Source: Methanobacteriota archaeon
GTDB lineage: Archaea; Halobacteriota; Bog-38; Methanoflorentales; Methanoflorentaceae
Direction of reading: 5' to 3'
Assembly: GCA_003170935.1 (NCBI GenBank)
Contig: PMYA01000114.1
Coordinates: forward strand, 1 to 11,129
Length of the DNA stretch: 11,129 nt
The position numbers and the translations under genes were made by a program. Below are positions 6,134-11,129 of this stretch, piece by piece. The notes beneath the pieces were generated by a model. The model had not been told where the DNA came from. It ran no database searches and worked only from the letters and a program-made list of their open reading frames with translations. Every line of letters starts with the position of its first letter. The stretch's first letter is position 1.

Positions 6134-8113
6134 TCACCACCCCTGTGCAAACGCTTCTATTTCGCTCATGATCTGCTCGTTCGTGAAGTGCTGCATCTTA
6201 ATGGCGCCGCTCGGACACGCAGAACCGCACGTGCCGCAGCCCTTACACTTTGCTTCATTAACGCTCGCAACGAGTTTGTCGTCTACTGTTTTAAGCTCAG
6301 TTGCACCGTATGGACACAGCCCTATGCAAGTCGCACAACCTCCGCAGTGTTCTGGATCTACTATAGCGTAGATCGGTTCCAGAGTTACGGATCCCCTATG
6401 TATTGGGATTGATGCTGCTGCCGCTGCTGCCGCTGCGTGGGCGACAACATCCGGAATGTCCCTAGGCCCTTGGCACATCCCCGCTAAGAAGACCCCATCC
6501 GTCGTCGTCGACATCGGGTTAAGCTTGGGGTGTGCTTCCAGAAGGAATCCATCAGGACTGTTTGACAGCGTCAGAAGTGACTTTATCTTCTGTGTGCTCT
6601 CAGCAGGCACCACGGCGTTTGCTAAAACGACCATGTCAAGCTCCATCTCAAGGGGCGCTCCAAGGAGCGTATCCTCAGCCGTGACGAAAAGGTTCTTTGT
6701 TACAGGGTCTTCGGTGATCCTCGCGACGCGACCTCGAATGAACTTGCCGCCTTCACGTTGAATGCGGTAGTAGAACTCCTCGTAGGCCTTGCCAAAGGAT
6801 CGAATGTCCATATAGAACAGGTAAGGCACAACGCCGGGTATCTTCTCGATCAACTGGTGAGCATGCTTTAAGCTGTACATGCAGCATACGCGTGAACAGT
6901 ACGGTTTAGCGCCGTCCTCTTCATCCTGATCACGTGAACCTGCGCACAGCACGAAGCCAACGGTCTTTGGCGTCTTCCCGTCAGAGGGCCTAATGACCTT
7001 GCCGCCTGTCGGCCCAGATGCGCCGATCAAACGCTCAAACTCGATTCCAGTCACAACGTTGTCGAAGACCTTGTAACCCCACTCTTCCTTGCGCTCAACG
7101 TCGTACATATCGAATCCGGTGGCGACGATAATTGTACCTACCTTGACCGTTATGAGCTCATCAGGCTTATCGAAGTCAATCGCCTCAAGTTCACCGCACG
7201 CTTCCTCACCTTTACAGAGGTCACATTTAATGCAACTGTCCATATCGATGGTAAATTTGAGCGGCACCGCCTGTGGGAACGGCACATAGGCCGCCTTTCG
7301 AGGCTGCAAGCCCAGGTCAAACTCATTTGGCCGTGAGACCGGACAGACCTCCTGGCATTTGCCGCAGCCGTTACACTTGTCTTCGTAAACGTATCGGGAC
7401 TTTTTACGAATGGTGACATCGAAGTTTCCTATATAGCCGCTGATGCCTTCAACCTCTGAGTAGGTCATCAGCTCAATATTCGGATTGCGCTCAACGTCCA
7501 CCATCTTAGGTGTCAGGATGCATTGTGAGCAGTCGAGTGTCGGAAACGTCTTGTCAAGACGTGACATCATGCCGCCAATGGACGGCTCTTTCTCAACCAA
7601 ATACGTCTTAATCCCAGCATCGGCAAGCTCTAGTGAGGCTTGGATACCAGCGATGCCTGCACCTATAACGAGTGCCGCCTTTTCAACAGGAACCGTCTTC
7701 GGAGTGAGGGGCTCTAGCTTTGATGCCCGTGCGACCTCCATCCTCACTAAATCCTTTGCCTTCTCCATGGCCTTTTCCGGCTCTTCCATGTGCACCCACG
7801 TGTCCTGTTCGCGGATGTTAGACATCGTAAACAAGAACGAGTTCACCCCGCCTTCTTCAGTGGCCTTCCTAAAGGTGGGTTCGTGGAGTCTCGGTGAACA
7901 CGCCGCCACCACCGTCCCGTTAAGGTTGAACTCCTTTATCCGGTCTTTAATCATGCTTTGGCCGGGCGTTGAACACATGTAAGTATAGTCCTCAGCGTGT
8001 GCGACGTGCGGCAGAGTCTTTGCATACTCAACCAATTCCTTAACGTTTATGACGCCCGCGATATTGGTTCCGCAGTGACATACGAAAACGCCGATTCGCT
8101 TCTCTTCGTCCAT
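6134..8113 (-). CDS. hdrA: Heterodisulfide reductase subunit A (FAD, multiple Fe-S clusters)
   Basis: HdrA is the flavin-bifurcating core of soluble heterodisulfide reductase: electron pairs entering from MvhD are split at its FAD, one towards ferredoxin and one towards HdrCB. The 659-residue protein has normal length. In order it shows an N-terminal cysteine pair (VFVCHCGTN, 12-14), the FAD-binding VIGAGIAGIQAS (149-160), LDCSQC (194-198), an inserted ferredoxin domain with CNGCGKCQEVCP (247-258) and CIKCDLC (294-300), YCSRVCCMYS (405-414), the flavoprotein GVFLAGMCQGPRDIPD segment (540-555) and a C-terminal two-cluster ferredoxin (CGGCATCIGLCP 590-601, CKGCGTCGSACP 623-634). Several relatives use selenocysteine; here all are Cys codons. 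The start is ATG at 8113, with GGAGG eight bases upstream. A GTG at 8134 would put that site inside the gene. The gene ends five bases before mvhD. Confidence 0.97.
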   Translation of the reverse strand: MDEEKRIGVFVCHCGTNIAGVINVKELVEYAKTLPHVAHAEDYTYMCSTPGQSMIKDRIKEFNLNGTVVAACSPRLHEPTFRKATEEGGVNSFLFTMSNIREQDTWVHMEEPEKAMEKAKDLVRMEVARASKLEPLTPKTVPVEKAALVIGAGIAGIQASLELADAGIKTYLVEKEPSIGGMMSRLDKTFPTLDCSQCILTPKMVDVERNPNIELMTYSEVEGISGYIGNFDVTIRKKSRYVYEDKCNGCGKCQEVCPVSRPNEFDLGLQPRKAAYVPFPQAVPLKFTIDMDSCIKCDLCKGEEACGELEAIDFDKPDELITVKVGTIIVATGFDMYDVERKEEWGYKVFDNVVTGIEFERLIGASGPTGGKVIRPSDGKTPKTVGFVLCAGSRDQDEEDGAKPYCSRVCCMYSLKHAHQLIEKIPGVVPYLFYMDIRSFGKAYEEFYYRIQREGGKFIRGRVARITEDPVTKNLFVTAEDTLLGAPLEMELDMVVLANAVVPAESTQKIKSLLTLSNSPDGFLLEAHPKLNPMSTTTDGVFLAGMCQGPRDIPDVVAHAAAAAAAASIPIHRGSVTLEPIYAIVDPEHCGGCATCIGLCPYGATELKTVDDKLVASVNEAKCKGCGTCGSACPSGAIKMQHFTNEQIMSEIEAFAQGW

Positions 8114-8120
8114 TTTTTGT

Positions 8121-8130
8121 GCCTCCTTCC
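8121..8130 (-). promoter_or_regulatory. Ribosome-binding site deciding the hdrA start
   Basis: The minus strand reads GGAAGGAGGC right after the hdrB stop, then ACAAAAA and ATG at 8113. Its spacing fits the ATG and not the in-frame GTG at 8134, which overlaps the hdrB stop codon. Confidence 0.7.
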
Positions 8131-9015
8131 TCACAGTATCTTTGCGAGCAGTGGCTCAACATCTATCTCGTTGGCATCAAGGCCCAACTCTTCAGGGCTC
8201 ATGCCCTGTGCTATGCCAAGAAGCTGGTTGTAGTGGAGAACCGGCAGGTCGTACACGTCCCCAAACTTCTCCTTGATCTCAACTTGTCCGCGATCTAACT
8301 GGAGGTAGCAAAACGGGCAGACATTTACTATAACGTCTGCGTTTGCTTGCGTCATGTTGTAGAGTTTTTCGTTACACATATCGAGTGCGAGGTCGATCTT
8401 GTACGATCGAACGCCGCCTCCGGCCCCACAACACATCATCTTTTCCTTGTACTCAACCGACGTGGCCCCCAATGCCTCAACTAATTCGTCGAAGAACCTC
8501 GGTCTTTCTGAAGAGCCAAATGTCCGATCGAACTTTGGCTTTAATAAGTGACACCCGTAGTGGATGGCTACGTTTAATCCCGTCAGTGGCACTTCAACAG
8601 ATTCCTTCACCTTCTCCGTTCCGACATCGTTGTAAAGAATGTCGATGAGGTGTCGGACCTCAATTGTCCCTTGAAACTCAGTATCTATGTTTGCAAGAAT
8701 CGCATTGATTTTTTCCTTCAACGCCGGATCGGCTTTAAGCCGGTGATTCGCCTCGAACAGCGACTTGTAACAGCCGTTGCATATAAGGGCTATATCTTTG
8801 CCTTCCTTTTCAGAGAGGCAAATGTTTCGCGCTCCGAGCGCAAGCCATGCGTCTACATCCATTGATCCGAACGCACCTGGTGCTGGACAGCACGACGCTC
8901 CTTTGAAATCGCTTAGCTCGATATCAAACTTTCTTGACGTCTTCACTGCAGACGCTTCAATGCCGGGATATCGGTTAGGGGCGATACAGCCTAGGAAGAA
9001 GTTATACTCCTTCAT
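8131..9015 (-). CDS. hdrB: Heterodisulfide reductase subunit B (two non-cubane Fe-S clusters)
   Basis: HdrB holds the active site that cleaves CoM-S-S-CoB. Its 294 residues contain two complete CCG domains (C-Xn-CC-Xn-C-x-x-C). The first uses Cys10, Cys42-Cys43 (GASCCPAPGAFG), Cys79 and Cys82 (LICNGCYKS). The second uses Cys155 (HYGCHLLKPK), Cys195-Cys196 (MMCCGAGGGVR), Cys233 and Cys236 (VCPFCYLQL). These are the ligands of the two non-cubane [4Fe-4S] clusters that bind and reduce the disulfide. All ligands are present, so the protein should be active. The ATG overlaps the hdrC stop in an ATGA, with GGAGG ten bases upstream. The order hdrC-hdrB-hdrA is the reverse of the A-B-C naming but fits co-translation of one complex. 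A CCG-domain protein for another disulfide is possible but less likely in this context. Confidence 0.96.
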   Translation of the reverse strand: MKEYNFFLGCIAPNRYPGIEASAVKTSRKFDIELSDFKGASCCPAPGAFGSMDVDAWLALGARNICLSEKEGKDIALICNGCYKSLFEANHRLKADPALKEKINAILANIDTEFQGTIEVRHLIDILYNDVGTEKVKESVEVPLTGLNVAIHYGCHLLKPKFDRTFGSSERPRFFDELVEALGATSVEYKEKMMCCGAGGGVRSYKIDLALDMCNEKLYNMTQANADVIVNVCPFCYLQLDRGQVEIKEKFGDVYDLPVLHYNQLLGIAQGMSPEELGLDANEIDVEPLLAKIL

Positions 9016-9569
9016 TGATTTTCAGCCTCCATCTCCTCTTTGATTTTAAGCAGTCCCGTTACCTCGAGTATTTTGTTAATGTCTTTAATGTACTCTGGAT
9101 ACGAGTGTGTCGTCGGGGGGTTCTCGGGCAGTCCGAGAAGAACACGCTTTTTCTTGTTGCCCTCACTGTTCGGCACGCCGTGACCCGTCTTAGAGATCGA
9201 GCCCATGATCTTTATCATGCTCATCGGCACTTTATGCTCCTGAGTCGCAAGATTTCGCAGTGCAATAATTGCATCAGTCGCCATGATCCTGCGCGGGCAT
9301 CTATCAGAGCACGTGTAACACGTTGTACAAAGCCACAGGTCTGGATCATCGAGCACTTCTCTCATGCCTAGATTAGCCTTTCTCATTATCGTTCTAACGC
9401 GCAGCCCACTTCTTGGACCCATAGGACAGCTAGCAGTGCACGTTCCGCACTGATAACACATTTGTGCGTTTTTGCCACCACGGGCTTCGACCTCTTTAAT
9501 GAGATCGGGATCAAGCTTCGCTCTTCCAAGCTGCTCGTGCTTTGGGTTTCTTATACCTTCGCTTGCCAT
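9012..9569 (-). CDS. hdrC: Heterodisulfide reductase subunit C (two [4Fe-4S] clusters)
   Basis: The 185-residue protein relays electrons from HdrA to the catalytic HdrB. It contains two ferredoxin-type motifs, CYQCGTCTASCP (Cys38, 41, 44, 48) and CTTCYTCSDRCP (Cys81, 84, 87, 91), inside the all-helical HdrC fold. Typical segments between and after them are RTIMRKANLG and a HKVPMSMIKIMG helix. There is no membrane segment, so it belongs to the soluble HdrABC type and not to the membrane HdrDE type. Length is normal. The ATG lies two bases after the fwdF stop, and the upstream ribosome-binding site is weak (GGGGA), so expression probably depends on translation of fwdF. This is the first gene of the Hdr cassette nested in the fwd operon. 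Confidence 0.96.
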   Translation of the reverse strand: MASEGIRNPKHEQLGRAKLDPDLIKEVEARGGKNAQMCYQCGTCTASCPMGPRSGLRVRTIMRKANLGMREVLDDPDLWLCTTCYTCSDRCPRRIMATDAIIALRNLATQEHKVPMSMIKIMGSISKTGHGVPNSEGNKKKRVLLGLPENPPTTHSYPEYIKDINKILEVTGLLKIKEEMEAENQ

Positions 9570-9571
9570 CT

Positions 9572-10684
9572 TTATGTCCCCAACTTCTCGATCGTCGGAG
9601 TCTTAAGCTCCATCATCTTGCCTGCCGTCTTCTTGTAAAGCGCAGTTTCCGTGCCTTCGATGTGTATCAAATCGCGCTTGACTTCAATCGTGTTGGCGAC
9701 CGGACAAACGTTCACACAGGCACCGCAGAGCACACAGAAGTCGTCGTTAACTTCAAGTTTCGCTGCGATTTCTCCGGGCTCTTTTTGAGGCGGCAAATAC
9801 AGTGCGTTACACGGACAGATCTCCACGCACGCAGAACATCCTGCTGGGCAGTTTTCCGTCTTTATGTTAATAGAGCCTTCAAAGATCTTCTTAACGTCAA
9901 TAGTGTTCTCGATGGGGCATGTCTTTGCGCACCACGTGCAGAACATGCACTCATCTTTGTTGATCGTGACCTCGCCCAAGAGCTTCGCATCAGTGATTGT
10001 CCGATCGATCTTTATTGAGTCCGCCGGACAGATCTCTTCACAGATCTTACATCCGTCGCACTTAGTAGAGTCGAACTTCACTTCTCCACGCGCTTCGATG
10101 TTGATGGGGGTCGCCTCGTTATGCTCCACCGTCAACGCATCACAGACCTCACCACAAAGACCACAGTAGGTGCACTTATTCTCGCTTCCCGGGTCCTCGT
10201 CGAGTGTCATTTCGGCTGTGTACGTAATCGCTTGCTGTCGCTCAGTAACCTCTGGCACGTTTCGCTCTATCGCTTTGTCGCGAGGACACATCTCTTCGCA
10301 AACCTTACATCTCGTACAAGTGTCTGGGTTTATTTCAGCTACCTTCAGATAGTGTGGGAACCCTTCCTGGTCAATGAGATCGGTCTTAGGCTCACCGTTC
10401 TCGGTGAGTTTTAGCGCAGTAAATGGACACAATTCCACGCATACGCCGCAATATGAGCACTTCTTCTGATCGAAGACCATCTCGGGGACTTCCAACTCCT
10501 TAAAGCCCACAGCGCCGAGTGGACCCTTCTCTATGGCCTCTTCTGGGCATACTTCTTTACAAATGCCGCAGCCAGTACATCGCTCCATGTCAAGAGCGAG
10601 GTTGAGGGTCTGTATCAACGTTTTTTGTTCTATGATCGATTTTCGTCCTTCCTCTCTTTTAGAGTATATTGGAAACACAGCCAA
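9572..10684 (-). CDS. fwdF: Polyferredoxin FwdF of formylmethanofuran dehydrogenase (eight [4Fe-4S] motifs)
   Basis: The 370-residue protein carries eight cluster motifs arranged as four tandem two-cluster ferredoxin domains: CTGCGICKEVCP (36), CSYCGVCVELCP (76), CTRCKVCEEMCP (123), CTYCGLCGEVC (171), CDGCKICEEICP (209), CMFCTWCAKTCP (246), CPAGCSACVEICP (279, with a three-residue first gap) and CVLCGACVNVCP (317). In Fwd complexes such a subunit forms a long electron wire that brings ferredoxin-level electrons to FwdB and bridges complexes. The start is uncertain: TTG at 10684 has AAGGAGG nine bases upstream, and an in-frame GTG two codons later is an alternative; no ATG lies ahead of the first cluster except one four residues before it. 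It follows fwdG by 15 bases and is followed by hdrC, not by fwdD as in the usual fwd order, which would wire Fwd directly to Hdr. A generic polyferredoxin is the only alternative. Confidence 0.9.
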   Translation of the reverse strand: MAVFPIYSKREEGRKSIIEQKTLIQTLNLALDMERCTGCGICKEVCPEEAIEKGPLGAVGFKELEVPEMVFDQKKCSYCGVCVELCPFTALKLTENGEPKTDLIDQEGFPHYLKVAEINPDTCTRCKVCEEMCPRDKAIERNVPEVTERQQAITYTAEMTLDEDPGSENKCTYCGLCGEVCDALTVEHNEATPINIEARGEVKFDSTKCDGCKICEEICPADSIKIDRTITDAKLLGEVTINKDECMFCTWCAKTCPIENTIDVKKIFEGSINIKTENCPAGCSACVEICPCNALYLPPQKEPGEIAAKLEVNDDFCVLCGACVNVCPVANTIEVKRDLIHIEGTETALYKKTAGKMMELKTPTIEKLGT

Positions 10685-10692
10685 AGCTCATT

Positions 10693-10700
10693 CCCTCCTT
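10693..10700 (-). promoter_or_regulatory. Ribosome-binding site of fwdF
   Basis: AAGGAGGG on the minus strand starts at the last base of the fwdG stop codon and stands nine bases before the TTG at 10684. An ATG in between (10691-10689) is out of frame and meets a stop after ten codons. Confidence 0.55.
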
Positions 10701-10927
10701 TATCCCTGCGTTAGCACAATGCAATCTCTAGGACACGCCTGAAGGCAAACACCGCACGCTTCGCAGACATCCTCATCTACGGTTAGGGATTTGCCACCCT
10801 GCACCTTGTACGTCTTCTTAGTCGTCGCTGGTTCATCAACGACGAGTTCAAGGGCATTAACTGGACATGCCACGACGCAGTTGTTGCAGCCAGTGCAGTT
10901 CTTATCTATATGTAACGCAAAAGTCAC
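10700..10927 (-). CDS. fwdG: Two-cluster ferredoxin FwdG of formylmethanofuran dehydrogenase
   Basis: The 75-residue protein is a small 2[4Fe-4S] ferredoxin with motifs CTGCNNCVVACP (Cys11, 14, 17, 21) and CEACGVCLQACP (Cys55, 58, 61, 65), separated by a longer middle (about 33 residues) than in free clostridial-type ferredoxins. That spacing and its place ahead of fwdF fit the FwdG subunit, which links FwdF to the FwdB cluster. An extra cysteine (Cys69) follows the second motif. The start is GTG, with GGTGA five bases upstream; no better start exists. It is the first gene of the ten-gene operon. A free ferredoxin serving the complex cannot be ruled out. Confidence 0.85.
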   Translation of the reverse strand: MTFALHIDKNCTGCNNCVVACPVNALELVVDEPATTKKTYKVQGGKSLTVDEDVCEACGVCLQACPRDCIVLTQG

Positions 10928-10994
10928 TTATTTCACCAGCCTCATGTCAACTCAAAAAAGTCAACTAATTTCACGTGTAGGTTCAAAATGTGTG

Positions 10995-11002
10995 ATATAA
11001 AA
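10995..11002 (-). promoter_or_regulatory. Archaeal TATA box for the fwd-hdr operon
   Basis: The minus strand reads CCTTTTATATCACA around here, and TTTTATAT resembles the archaeal TATA consensus. Initiation some 25 bases downstream would fall near 10970-10975 and leave a leader of about 45 bases before the fwdG GTG. No strong purine-rich BRE is visible. No other element this close to the operon start is as good. Confidence 0.5.
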
Positions 11003-11052
11003 GGCTTAGCATTTAGTTCAATTATCGAAGCCATTTTGTCGCTTTTCAAACC

Positions 11053-11069
11053 CACCTACAAGTTAGGTG
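11053..11069. repeat. Inverted repeat CACCTA-N5-TAGGTG upstream of the operon promoter
   Basis: A perfect six-base inverted repeat (11053-11058 and 11064-11069) with a five-base gap lies about 50 bases upstream of the TATA box. It could be a dimeric regulator site or the stem of a small hairpin. A neighbouring run of seven A (11078-11084) and GGTGT...ACACC pairing (11066-11093) make a transcript end on either strand another possibility. No regulator can be named. Confidence 0.3.
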
Positions 11070-11112
11070 TAGCCATCAAAAAAAGGCCCACACCACTTTT
11101 CTTATTTTAACA

Positions 11113-11127
11113 TTTATATTTTATATA
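11113..11127 (+). promoter_or_regulatory. AT-rich TATA-like tract at the right edge
   Basis: TTTATATTTTATATA on the plus strand resembles an archaeal TATA element and could serve a divergent gene beginning beyond the window; the same bases also read TATA-like on the minus strand. No start codon follows inside the window, so this is a weak call. Confidence 0.25.
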
Positions 11128-11129
11128 GC

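Noticed and set aside
6134..8134. hdrA starting at GTG 8134
   Set aside because: The strong GGAGG site would then lie inside the gene, while ATG at 8113 has that site at ideal spacing and begins where HdrA proteins begin.
10928..10945. Five-codon minus-strand reading frame (ATG to TAA) just before fwdG
   Set aside because: Too short, with no ribosome-binding site of its own; the GGTGA inside it serves the fwdG GTG start.

Overview
The window comes from an archaeon with the methyl-branch C1 pathway (tetrahydromethanopterin/methanofuran type): a methanogen, an anaerobic methane- or alkane-oxidiser (ANME/Syntropharchaeia-like) or an Archaeoglobus-like relative. The archaeal call rests on a complete formylmethanofuran dehydrogenase with its FwdF polyferredoxin and FwdG ferredoxin, methanogen-type HdrABC-MvhD, an archaeal TATA element and an oligo-T terminator. 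The sequence does not allow a genus-level call, nor does it say whether the pathway runs in the reductive or oxidative direction.

Layout. Bases 1-285 (+ strand) hold the 3' end of a flavodiiron (FprA-like) gene. Bases 286-1333 look empty at first sight. However, frames +3 and +2 between 555 and about 1054 spell a decayed moeA (molybdopterin molybdotransferase), with one frameshift and several in-frame stops, followed by an open tail of unknown origin. From 10927 leftwards to 1363, the whole minus strand is one tightly packed ten-gene operon: fwdG-fwdF-hdrC-hdrB-hdrA-mvhD-fwdD-fwdB-fwdA-fwdC. Neighbouring genes overlap by 4-14 bases or are separated by no more than 17 bases. A promoter-like TATA element lies near 10995-11002. 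A hairpin plus T-tracts follows fwdC at 1334-1371.

How the genes work together. FwdBD reduces CO2 to formate at a tungsto/molybdopterin. FwdA condenses the formate with methanofuran at a dinuclear metal site, and FwdC is the structural beta-helix subunit. FwdG and FwdF (eight cluster motifs) deliver low-potential electrons. HdrABC with MvhD is the flavin-based electron-bifurcating module. It couples reduction of the CoM-S-S-CoB heterodisulfide to reduction of ferredoxin, which is the electron donor that Fwd consumes. Here the hdrCBA-mvhD cassette sits inside the fwd operon, between the electron-wire genes (fwdGF) and the catalytic genes (fwdDBAC). This suggests that the first and last steps of the pathway are made together as one Hdr-Fwd supercomplex. 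No hydrogenase, formate dehydrogenase or F420-oxidising subunit is encoded in the window, so the electron donor that docks on MvhD is unknown.
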